64,000 bases of DNA from Flavobacterium frigoris. GTDB lineage: Bacteria; Bacteroidota; Bacteroidia; Flavobacteriales; Flavobacteriaceae. Both the position numbers and the translations under genes were made by a program. The notes under the pieces were generated by a model that saw only the letters and a program-made list of their open reading frames with translations, did not search any database and was not told the DNA's origin. This document shows positions 7,613-16,553 of this stretch, piece by piece. The stretch covers positions 62,001 through 126,000 of the forward strand of contig NZ_FOFZ01000008.1 of the NCBI RefSeq assembly GCF_900111075.1. Reading direction: 5' to 3'. The number at the start of each line of letters is the position of its first letter. Within the stretch, counting starts at the first letter, position 1.

Positions 7613-7843
7613 ATTCAACCTTTTTGAGTGTATTCATTTTTTTGTCAATAATGTTAGTTCATTTTACCGCAAACTTGTTTCTGGAAGTAATTTTTGCTAG
7701 AAAATTGCATCAAGAACAAGAAAATTCATTATCAAAAATAGTTCTCAATACTTTTTTCGCTTCATTTTTGAGCTAATGAGAGTCAGAAATACATTAAACA
7801 AACTTTTCCATTCTCCCCATTTTCTACTCTTTATAAAATTCAC

Positions 7844-7851
7844 TATTTTTG
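7844..7851 (+). promoter_or_regulatory. -7 promoter element of aguB
   Basis: TATTTTTG, followed 18 bases later by the ATG at 7870. A longer frame could start at the TTG at 7849, but that TTG is part of this promoter element, which supports the ATG as the true start. No clear -33 TTG is seen. Confidence 0.65.
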
Positions 7852-7869
7852 CAGTCTAAAAATTATACG

Positions 7870-8757
7870 ATGCCAAACAAAAAATATAAGATTGCTGTTA
7901 TCCAATTAAACCTCAATGATATTGCCGAAAATAACCTCAAAAAATGTTTAAGTTGGGTGCGCGATGCAGCCAGTCAAGGTGCTGAGGTAATCTCTTTACC
8001 GGAATTGTACAGCAGTCATTATTTCTGTCAGAGTGAAGACGTTGACAATTTTGCATTGGCAGAACCGCTTTACAGTACTTCCTTTATTGCTTTTAGTGCT
8101 TTAGCGAAAGAATTGGGTGTGGTAATAATTGTTCCTTTTTTCGAAAAAAGAATGGCCGGAATTTACCACAATAGCGCTTATATTATCGACACTGATGGTT
8201 CAGAAGCAGGATTATACCGTAAAATGCACATTCCAGACGATCCTCATTTTTATGAAAAATTCTATTTTACTCCAGGAGATTTAGGCTTTAAAACCATTCC
8301 AACCAAGAAAGGAAAAGTAGGGACGCTTATTTGTTGGGATCAATGGTATCCCGAAGCAGCTCGTTTAACAGCTTTACAAGGTGCAGAAGTGTTGTTTTAT
8401 CCTACAGCAATTGGCTGGCATCCGGGAGAAAAAGAGGAATATGGAGTAAACCAACACGGAGCTTGGATGAGCGTTATGAAAGGGCATGCGGTAGCTAATG
8501 GCGTTTATGTTGCGGCAGCAAACAGAATAGGTTTAGAACAATATCTACCAGATACAGATGGAATTCAGTTTTGGGGATCTTCGTTCATTGCGGGACCACA
8601 AGGCGAAATTTTGGCGCAAGCCTCACACGACAAAGAAGAAATCCTGATCGCCGAAGTCGATTTAGACTTGCAAGAAAATGTACGTCAAAACTGGCCGTTT
8701 TTTAGAGACAGACGAATTGATGCTTTTGGAGATATTACTAAAAGAGCAATCGATTAA
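7870..8757 (+). CDS. aguB: N-carbamoylputrescine amidase
   Basis: A 295-residue enzyme of the carbon-nitrogen hydrolase (nitrilase) superfamily. It hydrolyses N-carbamoylputrescine to putrescine, CO2 and ammonia, the last step of the agmatine route to putrescine. The Glu-Lys-Cys triad is visible: Glu45 (LPELY), Lys118 (YRKMHIPDD) and Cys155 (LICWDQWYPE). YRKMHIPDDP is typical of AguB rather than of other nitrilases. The partner enzyme, agmatine deiminase, is encoded 1.8 kb downstream, separated by a lipoprotein gene on the opposite strand. A hairpin terminator follows at 8780. Confidence 0.93.
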   Translation: MPNKKYKIAVIQLNLNDIAENNLKKCLSWVRDAASQGAEVISLPELYSSHYFCQSEDVDNFALAEPLYSTSFIAFSALAKELGVVIIVPFFEKRMAGIYHNSAYIIDTDGSEAGLYRKMHIPDDPHFYEKFYFTPGDLGFKTIPTKKGKVGTLICWDQWYPEAARLTALQGAEVLFYPTAIGWHPGEKEEYGVNQHGAWMSVMKGHAVANGVYVAAANRIGLEQYLPDTDGIQFWGSSFIAGPQGEILAQASHDKEEILIAEVDLDLQENVRQNWPFFRDRRIDAFGDITKRAID

Positions 8758-8779
8758 ATAAAATTAAGGAAAAAAAAAG

Positions 8780-8808
8780 TGGACTAAAGCAAATCGCGCT
8801 CTAGTCCA
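8780..8808. terminator. Terminator behind aguB
   Basis: TGGACTA (8780-8786) pairs with TAGTCCA (8802-8808), followed by TTTTTATTTTG on the plus strand and preceded by an A-run that serves the minus strand. It lies between convergent genes. Confidence 0.75.
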
Positions 8809-8837
8809 TTTTTATTTTGCAGGAAACTTAAAATTCC

Positions 8838-10367
8838 TTAGTTCAAATCTGGTTGGTAAATTTTGATTGTTCCATCCCCTTCGCTGCTCACTACTACTAA
8901 ACTTCTTTTCGTTGGACTTTTTGAAGCTGGAATAAAGAGTAAGCCTTCTGGAGCATCACCTGTTTTTAGTGTTTGCAAATGTTTTGGTGCATTTGGATTA
9001 CTTACGTCATAAACCATGCAATTATCCGATCTTTCTAAGCCTACAAAAAGAATAGTCTTAGCACCCATTTTAGCCACTACAACAGATTCTGGTTCTGCCC
9101 CTTTATCGTCGCTACGTTTATCATCATAAGTACCAAATTCTTGTGCTTTTCTGTCTAATTCATTTTTGCTATCAAAAACTATTTGTCCCGTGTTACCGTT
9201 CCAAATAGAAAACGACCTTCCCCCAAAACTAACTAATTCATCGATATCGCCATCGCCATCAGTATCGCCCATTTTGTTAACGATATTTAATCGTCCCATT
9301 TTTGCATCTTCTTTTAAGACAGAAGCATTAGGAAACTTTAACGGGTCTAATATAACGGAGCTACTCCCTATTCTACTTATATCAATATAATTATCATATT
9401 CTCTAGCATCACCTTCATTTGCAGTCACAAAATAAGTGGTCTTGTTTACCTCAAAGTTACTAATCGCATCTGGCATAAACATTCCTTTTACTTTCCAAGG
9501 GTTAAATAAAACGCCGCCATCTTTATCACTGATGTCAATCGCATTTTCGGCTAAATTAAAATCTTTAAATCCTAAAGGAAAAATAGCTGTTATTTTTTTT
9601 GCTGCTAAATCTACTTTGGCAACGCCATTATTTTCTTGTAAAGTAACCCAAGCCGTTTTTGAATCGGCCGAAATAGTGATATATTCAGGTTCAATATCTT
9701 TAGCAAAATCATTTGTAGGACTTGAAATTTTAAATCCATTAATTTTTAGCGAAGTTAATTGATTGCTGAAACTGCTAAAGTTCAACGTTGTTACCGCGTA
9801 ATCTTTTGCCACCTCAATAATGGAAATGGTACCTTCTGGATCAATTGAATAATCACTATTCGGTTCTCCTTCATTTGCCGTCATAATGAACTTTCCGTCG
9901 GGTGAAAAAGTAATCATATCGGGTAAAGAACCAACAGTAATTACTTTTAGAACAGCGTAATTTGAAGTGTCAAAAACAACTACTTTTCCTAAATCTTGCT
10001 TGCTAGGAGTAGCTTCTAGTGCTACGGCTAGTTTGCCATTATAAGTAGCCACACTATTAGAAGCCCCGTTAAAAGTGGTTAAATCAATGCTCGCAATTAG
10101 CTTAGGATTACTAGGATCTGATAAATCGATTACATCAATTTTATTACTACTACTATTATTCACTGTAAAAAGCTTCTTAGAGACTTCGTCATAAGCACTG
10201 ATTTCTGCTGCACCTTCGCTGCCGATAATGATAGAACCAATTTCTTTAAAACTAGAAGGGTTTTCGTTTATCGTTTCTTCAATTGTTCCTTCTTCTGAGG
10301 AATTTTGATTGCTGCAACTCGATAATAAACAAATTGCTGCTAATAATGGTAGTGCGTACTTTTTCAT
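8838..10367 (-). CDS. Choice-of-anchor I beta-propeller lipoprotein
   Basis: A 509-residue surface or periplasmic lipoprotein: signal peptide with lipobox LLSSC (Cys18), an acidic low-complexity linker, then a repeat-rich beta-propeller-like domain. Motifs such as DVIDLSDPSNPKL, PDMITFSPDGKFIMTANEGE and VTANEGDAREYDNY identify the choice-of-anchor I family (often listed as alkaline-phosphatase-like or YVTN-type). DTDGDGDIDE in the second half looks like a calcium-binding loop. Its role is unknown. The start is preceded on the minus strand by TATTTTTG (10393-10400). It lies convergent to aguB and divergent from aguA, so a link to putrescine metabolism is only positional. Confidence 0.85.
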   Translation of the reverse strand: MKKYALPLLAAICLLSSCSNQNSSEEGTIEETINENPSSFKEIGSIIIGSEGAAEISAYDEVSKKLFTVNNSSSNKIDVIDLSDPSNPKLIASIDLTTFNGASNSVATYNGKLAVALEATPSKQDLGKVVVFDTSNYAVLKVITVGSLPDMITFSPDGKFIMTANEGEPNSDYSIDPEGTISIIEVAKDYAVTTLNFSSFSNQLTSLKINGFKISSPTNDFAKDIEPEYITISADSKTAWVTLQENNGVAKVDLAAKKITAIFPLGFKDFNLAENAIDISDKDGGVLFNPWKVKGMFMPDAISNFEVNKTTYFVTANEGDAREYDNYIDISRIGSSSVILDPLKFPNASVLKEDAKMGRLNIVNKMGDTDGDGDIDELVSFGGRSFSIWNGNTGQIVFDSKNELDRKAQEFGTYDDKRSDDKGAEPESVVVAKMGAKTILFVGLERSDNCMVYDVSNPNAPKHLQTLKTGDAPEGLLFIPASKSPTKRSLVVVSSEGDGTIKIYQPDLN

Positions 10368-10533
10368 TGTATGTTTGTTTTTTTGGTTTTGCCAAAAATA
10401 ACAGGATCCTATTGAAATCAGATTATTAGAATATTATCGAATGATTAACAAAAGTAGTCGCGTTAAAAAAAATCCTTCAAAGACAAAATGGTGTGAACAA
10501 ATCAAAAAATATTCAAAATTGTTCTTGAATGTT

Positions 10534-10541
10534 TACCTTTG
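10534..10541 (+). promoter_or_regulatory. -7 promoter element of aguA
   Basis: TACCTTTG fits TAnnTTTG and lies 23 bases before the ATG at 10565. No good -33 box is visible. Confidence 0.6.
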
Positions 10542-10564
10542 TGTTTTTATAATAGAAATTGATT

Positions 10565-11605
10565 ATGACTACAAACAATAGAAGATTTCCTGCAGAATGG
10601 GAAAACCAACAAGGGATATTACTTTGCTTTCCTCATAACGGAAAAGATTGGCCTGGAAAATACGAAGCCATTCAATGGGCTTTCGTTGAATTTATTAAAA
10701 AAGTAGCCACATACGAAACGGTGTTTTTAGTAGTGATTGACGAAAAGTTAAAAGAAAAAGTAACCGAAATGCTAGAAATGGCAAGGGTTAACTTAGCTAA
10801 TGTTTCGTTTATTATCCAAAGAACAAATAGAAGTTGGATGCGTGATTCTGGTCCTATTGTAATCAAAAATGGAGACGCTAGAGAAGCCTTAAATTTCAAT
10901 TTTAACGGTTGGGCAAAATATAAAAACTATCAATTAGACAAACATATACCTGCAACAGTAGCAAATATTCTTGATATTCCACTTACCCAAGTGTTATACA
11001 AAGGAAAACCGGTAATTGTAGAAGGTGGAGCAATTGATAGCAACGGAAGAGGAACTTTATTAACTTCTGAGGAATGCTTACTACATCCTGATATTCAGGT
11101 TCGAAATCCTAATTTTACTAAAGCAGATTATGAAGCAGTTTTCAAGGAATACTTAGGGATTTCTAATGTAATTTGGTTAGGTAACGGAATTGAAGGTGAT
11201 GATACGCATGGTCATATTGATGATTTATGTCGTTTTATCAATGAAGATACGATTGTAACCATTGTCGAAACAGATCCAAACGATGCCAATTATATACCAT
11301 TACAAGACAATCTAAAACGCTTGCAAAATGCTAAATTAGAAAATGGTAAAGCTCCTATTATAGTGGCTTTGCCCATGCCTAAACGCTTAGATTTTGAAGA
11401 CTTAAGACTGCCGGCAAGTTATGCTAACTTTCTAATTTTAAATAAATGTATCTTGGTTCCTACTTTTAATGATGCCAATGATCGCAAAGCGCTGAATATA
11501 CTTGCAGAATGTTTTCCTGATAGAGAAGTTATTGGAATTAGCGCTATCGATTTAATCTGGGGTTTTGGAACTTTGCATTGTCTGAGTCAGCAAATACCAG
11601 CATAA
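10565..11605 (+). CDS. aguA: Agmatine deiminase
   Basis: A 346-residue cytoplasmic enzyme converting agmatine to N-carbamoylputrescine and ammonia, the substrate of AguB in this window. Family motifs are all present: SWMRDSGPI, VEGGAIDSNGRGTLLTSEEC, GDDTHGHIDDLCRF and the C-terminal GTLHCLSQQIP with the nucleophilic Cys339. The ATG at 10565 gives the normal N-terminus; the frame also opens at a TTG six bases earlier, which is less likely. The gene has its own -7 element and a strong bidirectional terminator behind it. Confidence 0.95.
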   Translation: MTTNNRRFPAEWENQQGILLCFPHNGKDWPGKYEAIQWAFVEFIKKVATYETVFLVVIDEKLKEKVTEMLEMARVNLANVSFIIQRTNRSWMRDSGPIVIKNGDAREALNFNFNGWAKYKNYQLDKHIPATVANILDIPLTQVLYKGKPVIVEGGAIDSNGRGTLLTSEECLLHPDIQVRNPNFTKADYEAVFKEYLGISNVIWLGNGIEGDDTHGHIDDLCRFINEDTIVTIVETDPNDANYIPLQDNLKRLQNAKLENGKAPIIVALPMPKRLDFEDLRLPASYANFLILNKCILVPTFNDANDRKALNILAECFPDREVIGISAIDLIWGFGTLHCLSQQIPA

Positions 11606-11632
11606 AAAAATTAAATATTTTTATATAAAAAA

Positions 11633-11654
11633 ACACCAGCTATAAAGCTGGTGT
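11633..11654. terminator. Bidirectional terminator behind aguA
   Basis: ACACCAGCT-ataa-AGCTGGTGT, a perfect 9-bp stem flanked by a run of A on the left and nine T on the right. It serves aguA and the convergent M1 peptidase gene. Confidence 0.93.
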
Positions 11655-11682
11655 TTTTTTTTGCTATCCTTTGTAAAAAAGA

Positions 11683-13962
11683 TTACTTATCCTTTGTAAA
11701 TGGTATTTTTTGACCATTACCTAATATTATCATATCAAAACCATCTTGGCTTTCATTAAATTGAAATTGAAGCCCAGCTCTTTTCGATTCAAAAAGATTT
11801 TTTCCTATTGGATCTACTGAAAAGTTAGGATAATTACTAATCTCAGCGGTAAGTACATTATTTTTTTCTGAAAAAGTAATTTTCATTGGAGATTTTTCAT
11901 TCGAGTACGTTCCTAAATATCCATCCAAAATCACATCTCTCTCAACAGCTCCTTTTGCAGAGGTCCAAACATTATTGGCTTCATTACTATCTGGGAAAAC
12001 ATGATCTGGATCTAAAGTGATGCTTTCAATTTCTTCCGCTGAATCATGCTTAAATGACCACTCTGTATTTCTTTGCCAAATTTCAACAGGCAATTTTACT
12101 CTTTCTATAGTACCACTTTTTGTTTTTATATCCAAAATGATAGGCATTGGCATTTTTTCAAAATTCTCAACAGTAATTACAACCCCTTGCTTCGGATCAT
12201 TTTTCACATATTTAATAGAATTGATCCCTTGATCAAAACGCCAGTTGTATTGAAACCATCCTCTCCAAAACCAACTCAAATCTTCACCAGCAACATTTTC
12301 CATTGTTCTAAAGAAATCATCCGGTGTAGGGTGTTTGAAAGCCCAACGTTCTACATAAGTTCTAAAAGCCAAATCAAAACGTTCTTCTCCTAAAACTTGT
12401 TCACGTAATATAACTAGTCCTGAACTTGGTTTATAATAAGCTAAAATACCAATATTTGCCTCTTTCATATTATCAGGAGAACTCATAATAGTTTCTAAAT
12501 CACTACCAGTTAGCATTTCAGCTCTTTGGTGTAAGTCAGAATCTTCACTTTTATACTCTCCTTTATTAAAATCAACAGAACTAAGTGAATTGATAAAAGT
12601 ATTGAATCCTTCATCCATCCAACCAAATAGACGTTCGTTAGACCCCACAATCATAGGGAACCAGTTGTGTCCAAATTCATGATCTGTAACTCCCCATAAG
12701 TCTTCTCCTTTAGATTCCCATCCGCAAAACACAATTCCGGGATATTCCATTCCTCCTTCATTTCCGGCTACATTTGTAGCTACTGGATAAGAATATTCGA
12801 ACCATCTTTTAGAGTAATTTTCAATGGACGCCTTGGTAAATTCTGTTGAACGTCCCCAAGCCTCATTTCCGGAACTTTCAACTGGGTAAGCTGATAGGGC
12901 CAATGATTTTTTTCCACTTGGTAAATTAATCTTAGCTCCATCTAAAATAAATGCCGCTGAAGATGCCCAAGATAAATCTCTAGCATTTTTAAGTTTATAA
13001 TGCCATGTTTTAGTTGCCGTAGACGTACTATTTGCTAAAGTAGCTACTTCTTCTTGTGTACGGATAAAAATAGTTTTATCGCTTTGTTTGGCTTGTGCTA
13101 ATCTACCTTGTTCAATCGTGCTATAAACCTGAGTAGGATTTACTAACTCCCCAGAAGAAACAACAATATGATTAGCAGGAGCAGTGATATTAACATCAAA
13201 ATCACCATATTCTAAATAAAATTCTGAAGCTCCTAAATAGGGATTCGTATTCCATCCTCTTACGTCATCATACACACACATACGTGGATACCATTGCGCG
13301 ATGGTGAAAATCTTTCCGTTTTTAGTGTCCAAAACTCCAGTGCGGTCTGAACCTTCCAATGGAGAAATATAAGAAAAATCAATTTTAACTTTTACAGAAC
13401 CACCTTTACCTTTCAGTTCTTGCGGAAGAAAAACTTGCATTCTCGTATCCGTAATTGTAAATTTAGCATTAACTTCAGTAGATTTTCCTTTACTCGTGCT
13501 AACAATTTTAACCGATTTTATTTTATGACCACCGTCAAAAACTTCTCCTTGTGCTCCATTACGACTACCAGTCAAAGGAACAACTGCATTACCGCGGGAA
13601 TCTGCTTTGAATAAATTTTGATCTACATTCATCCAAATAAAAGACATCTCATCAGGACTATTATTAGTATAGGTAATTACATCTGTACCAATAATCTCAT
13701 TACTCTGAGCATTTAATTTTGCTGTAAGAACATAATCTGCTCTGTTTTGCCAATATTCTGCACCTGGCTGACCGCTAGCAGAACGTGTTGATGTGCCGTT
13801 TTTTGTATAAAAAAATGGGGCAAAAGCATCATGATAATTGTAATTAGATTTTTGGGCATTTGTTGTAGTTACAGGAACTTCTTGCGCCCAGAGAGATGAA
13901 ATCCCTAATAATAGAGCCATGTGGACTATGGCCTTGAATCGAATGTTTTTCATATTTTTCAC
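11683..13962 (-). CDS. M1-family metallopeptidase (aminopeptidase N-like)
   Basis: A 759-residue exported zinc peptidase. A signal peptide ends near SSLWAQ. The M1 core shows the exopeptidase-type motif [10 protein letters not shown] and the zinc site HEFGH (His428, His432) with Glu451 18 residues further on, inside the run [11 protein letters not shown]. The C-terminal part (after about residue 590) is a beta-rich domain without a secretion-tail signature that I can recognise. It likely trims peptides in the periplasm or at the surface. A second ATG at codon 4 (13953) is an alternative start. Confidence 0.9.
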   Translation of the reverse strand: MKNMKNIRFKAIVHMALLLGISSLWAQEVPVTTTNAQKSNYNYHDAFAPFFYTKNGTSTRSASGQPGAEYWQNRADYVLTAKLNAQSNEIIGTDVITYTNNSPDEMSFIWMNVDQNLFKADSRGNAVVPLTGSRNGAQGEVFDGGHKIKSVKIVSTSKGKSTEVNAKFTITDTRMQVFLPQELKGKGGSVKVKIDFSYISPLEGSDRTGVLDTKNGKIFTIAQWYPRMCVYDDVRGWNTNPYLGASEFYLEYGDFDVNITAPANHIVVSSGELVNPTQVYSTIEQGRLAQAKQSDKTIFIRTQEEVATLANSTSTATKTWHYKLKNARDLSWASSAAFILDGAKINLPSGKKSLALSAYPVESSGNEAWGRSTEFTKASIENYSKRWFEYSYPVATNVAGNEGGMEYPGIVFCGWESKGEDLWGVTDHEFGHNWFPMIVGSNERLFGWMDEGFNTFINSLSSVDFNKGEYKSEDSDLHQRAEMLTGSDLETIMSSPDNMKEANIGILAYYKPSSGLVILREQVLGEERFDLAFRTYVERWAFKHPTPDDFFRTMENVAGEDLSWFWRGWFQYNWRFDQGINSIKYVKNDPKQGVVITVENFEKMPMPIILDIKTKSGTIERVKLPVEIWQRNTEWSFKHDSAEEIESITLDPDHVFPDSNEANNVWTSAKGAVERDVILDGYLGTYSNEKSPMKITFSEKNNVLTAEISNYPNFSVDPIGKNLFESKRAGLQFQFNESQDGFDMIILGNGQKIPFTKDK

Positions 13963-14137
13963 TATTTGTAAGCAAATTAATAAAAAATAATAATACTATG
14001 ACAGTAAATTCAATGCTTTTATAAAAAATTAAGAAAATTTTACTAAAAACGCAATAAATCTATTTTCGTTATTTATAATAAAAATTAAAAAATATATTTA
14101 CATTCATAAAAAATTAACACGTAATAAGACTTTCATT

Positions 14138-14989
14138 TTGATAACGACAATACAAAACTCCAATTTAACCGCACAAATTAAACTGTTAGGTGCTGAATTA
14201 TGTTCTTTGGAAAATAACAATTCAATAGAATATATTTGGGATGGGAATCCAGATTTTTGGGGTAAGCACTCCCCTATCTTATTTCCCATTGTGGGCACAC
14301 TTAAAAATAATTCATATCAATATGATGGTAAAGAATATTGTTTATCAGGACATGGTTTTGCTAGAGATATGGTATTTGAATTAATCGATAAAAAAGATAA
14401 TAGTGCTACTTTTTCAATTCAATCATCTGATAATATCAGAAATAGATATCCTTTTAATTTCGAACTCCAAATTAAGTATACCTTAGAGAACAGCAGCCTA
14501 TTTATTGGTTACAAGGTTGTAAATAAAACCGCATCACAAATGCCTTTTTCTATAGGAGCGCATCCTGCTTTCGCCCTGTCTGGAAATTTTGAGGACTATA
14601 GTTTACAATTTGAAAAAGAGGAGCCGTTAGAATACAATCTGTTACAAAATGATTTGATTTCTAATGAGACTAAGATGCTTGATTCGCCTAATAATTTGGT
14701 TCGTTTAAAGTATGAATTATTCGAAAATGATGCGTTAATTTTTAAGTCATTGCAATCTAAACATTTAACAATTTTAAAAAATCAGACGCCATTAATTAGA
14801 GTACGTTATCCAAAATTTCCACATTTAGGAATTTGGACAAAAATGAATGCGCCTTTTCTTTGCATAGAGCCTTGGTTTGGGTATTCAGATTCAGTTGAAA
14901 GTACAGGAAATCTAATGGAGAAAGAAGGCATTCAAATAATAGAATCAGGTCAGATATTTGAAGCAGCATTCAGTATTGAAATCTTATAA
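14138..14989 (+). CDS. Aldose 1-epimerase family protein (LacX-like mutarotase)
   Basis: A 283-residue galactose-mutarotase-fold protein. Motifs: GAELCSLEN, EYIWDGNPDFWGKHSPILFP, LSGHGFARDMVFE, IGAHPAF and the C-terminal CIEPWFGYSD. His and Glu residues in SGHGF, GAHPAF and EPW are the usual sugar-binding or catalytic positions. Family members convert alpha and beta anomers of hexoses, but the LacX branch has no fixed substrate. There is no ATG near the conserved N-terminus; the TTG at 14138 gives the expected start (I-T-T-I-Q-N), so a TTG start is annotated. Confidence 0.85.
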   Translation: MITTIQNSNLTAQIKLLGAELCSLENNNSIEYIWDGNPDFWGKHSPILFPIVGTLKNNSYQYDGKEYCLSGHGFARDMVFELIDKKDNSATFSIQSSDNIRNRYPFNFELQIKYTLENSSLFIGYKVVNKTASQMPFSIGAHPAFALSGNFEDYSLQFEKEEPLEYNLLQNDLISNETKMLDSPNNLVRLKYELFENDALIFKSLQSKHLTILKNQTPLIRVRYPKFPHLGIWTKMNAPFLCIEPWFGYSDSVESTGNLMEKEGIQIIESGQIFEAAFSIEIL

Positions 14990-15010
14990 TTAACTAAATA
15001 CTACTAAAAA

Positions 15011-15562
15011 ATGTTATCCATAAACTTCACTCCATTTCCAAATCTGGAAACCGAACGACTGTATTTACGACGTGTAGATAAAAATGATGTTGAGCCCATT
15101 CTCGAATTACGTTCTAACGTCGAAACGATGAAGTACATTCCAAGACCCTTGTTAATAACTACCGAAGAAGCGCTGGAACATATTGTGATGATTGATGCTA
15201 AAATTGAAAGTAACGAAGGCATAAATTGGGCAATTACGCTCAAAGGGAGTCCTAAATTAATAGGGGTTATAGGTTTTTACAGGATAAAAACCGAGCATTT
15301 TCGTGCCGAAATTGGGTATATGTTGCTTCCAGAATATGGTGGAAAAGGTATTGTTACAGAAGCGATTCAAGAGGCAATAAAATATGGCTTTCAGATAATG
15401 AAATTACATTCTATTGAGGCTATAATTGACCCCAAAAATATAGGTTCAGCCAAAGTTTTAGAAAAAAATAATTTTGTAAAAGAGGCGCATTTAAAAGAAA
15501 ATGAATTTTATGAAGGACGTTTTTTGGATACTATTATTTATTCGAGATTAAATAAATTTTAA
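15011..15562 (+). CDS. GNAT N-acetyltransferase (RimJ/RimL type)
   Basis: A 183-residue acetyl-CoA-dependent acyltransferase. LETERLYLRRVDKND at the start and the acetyl-CoA-binding segment LPEYGGKGIVTEAIQEAI (about residues 112-129) place it in the RimJ/RimL-like Acetyltransf_3 group, which modifies protein N-termini or small amines. IDPKNIGSAKVLEKNNF is the usual second half of the fold. The ATG at 15011 is 21 bases after the mutarotase-like gene's stop codon, so the two are probably co-transcribed. Confidence 0.9.
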   Translation: MLSINFTPFPNLETERLYLRRVDKNDVEPILELRSNVETMKYIPRPLLITTEEALEHIVMIDAKIESNEGINWAITLKGSPKLIGVIGFYRIKTEHFRAEIGYMLLPEYGGKGIVTEAIQEAIKYGFQIMKLHSIEAIIDPKNIGSAKVLEKNNFVKEAHLKENEFYEGRFLDTIIYSRLNKF

Positions 15563-15620
15563 CAGTATTATATTTGTGAATTTTATCATACTTGCATTAC
15601 AAGCATCTGTACTTTTATTT

Positions 15621-15628
15621 TATATTTG
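15621..15628 (+). promoter_or_regulatory. -7 promoter element of the DUF3575 gene
   Basis: TATATTTG, 53 bases before the ATG at 15682. A second TATATTTG lies at 15569-15576. A possible -33 TTG at 15592-15594 is 26 bases away, a little far. Confidence 0.5.
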
Positions 15629-15681
15629 CACTCGAAACTGACAACAATTTAACTTAGGTGTTGGCCAGTAAAATTTATATT

Positions 15682-16233
15682 ATGAAAAAACTTCTTTTTT
15701 TGCTTGTTCTTTTACTTTCAATTCAATTACAAAGTCAAACTTATGTAAAAGTAAATGCTTTAACTACTTTGTTGACCATTCCTAATGTAGGTATAGAAAC
15801 CAGTATTGGTAAAAAATCTACTTTTCAATTAGATATCTTGGCATCTCCTTGGAAGTCTTTCAATGGGGCTCCACAACAATTCTATATCGTAATTCCGGAA
15901 TACCGTTATCATTTTAATGAAAAATACAATGGCTTTTATGCTGGAGCTCATATAGGTGGTACTGTATTTAATTTCCAAAAATGGAACTATCTAAATACAG
16001 ATAAATATGAAAAAGGATTTGGATACGTTATGGGAGCAACAATTGGTTATCAGAAAAAAATAAATGATCATTTTATGTTAGACTGCTTTGTAGGCGGTGG
16101 GAATCAACAAGGATTTTATCATGGATACTATTTAAGTACTGGGAAACGGTATGAAACCGCGGAACATTGGAATAAAAGCGGAGAATGGTTGCCATATCGT
16201 GGTGGTGTAATGGTCTCGTATCGCATCAATTAA
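15682..16233 (+). CDS. DUF3575-type outer membrane beta-barrel protein
   Basis: A 183-residue exported protein from the ATG at 15682, with signal peptide KKLLFLLVLLLSIQLQSQ. The mature part is built of alternating beta strands with many aromatic residues (PEYRYHFNEKYNGFYAGAHIG, GFGYVMGATIGYQKKI) and a C-terminal strand ending RGGVMVSYRIN, typical of small outer membrane barrels. The family is DUF3575, of unknown function. The frame opens upstream at a GTG (15658), but only the ATG gives a clean signal peptide. It stands alone, convergent with a VF530-type gene. Confidence 0.85.
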   Translation: MKKLLFLLVLLLSIQLQSQTYVKVNALTTLLTIPNVGIETSIGKKSTFQLDILASPWKSFNGAPQQFYIVIPEYRYHFNEKYNGFYAGAHIGGTVFNFQKWNYLNTDKYEKGFGYVMGATIGYQKKINDHFMLDCFVGGGNQQGFYHGYYLSTGKRYETAEHWNKSGEWLPYRGGVMVSYRIN

Positions 16234-16241
16234 ACCACGTT

Positions 16242-16463
16242 CTATTTATCGAATTTAGACACTGATTGAATATACAGCTCTTCTACTTGTTTTCTTGCCC
16301 AATCTGTCTTTCTTAGAAAAGTAAGGCTTGATTTTACACTCGGATTATCATTGAAACATTTAATTTTTACTAATTCGCCCAAAGTGTCAAATCCGTAATA
16401 GTCAACTAACTTTTCAAGTATTGCTTTAAGTGTTATTCCGTGAAGGGGGTCTTTTTTTTCCAT
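16242..16463 (-). CDS. VF530-family small DNA-binding protein (DUF2132)
   Basis: A complete 73-residue protein. DPLHGITLKAILEKLVDYYG, IKCFNDNPSVKSSLTFLRKT and WARKQVEELY match VF530/DUF2132 closely over the full length. The family is a small helical fold reported as DNA-binding; its cellular role is not known. It ends 8 bases from the stop of the convergent DUF3575 gene and begins about 90 bases downstream of the subtilase gene. Confidence 0.9.
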   Translation of the reverse strand: MEKKDPLHGITLKAILEKLVDYYGFDTLGELVKIKCFNDNPSVKSSLTFLRKTDWARKQVEELYIQSVSKFDK

Positions 16464-16501
16464 AGAACAAAAGTATTCATTCCTTTAGAAACAAATATAA
16501 A

Positions 16502-16532
16502 AAAAACCATCAAAATTACTTTGATGGTTTTT
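16502..16532 (-). terminator. Terminator of the subtilase gene
   Basis: CCATCAAA (16507-16514) pairs with TTTGATGG (16520-16527), with A-run on the left and T-run on the right. On the minus strand it follows the subtilase stop by about 20 bases. Confidence 0.85.
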
Positions 16533-16553
16533 CCTTTTAATATTTTGATACAA

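Noticed and set aside
7849-7869. TTG start for aguB
   Set aside because: The TTG is part of the -7 promoter element TATTTTTG and cannot be in the mRNA.
12073-12393. Plus-strand open frame inside the M1 peptidase gene
   Set aside because: Antisense to a well-conserved catalytic protein; no motifs and no start context.
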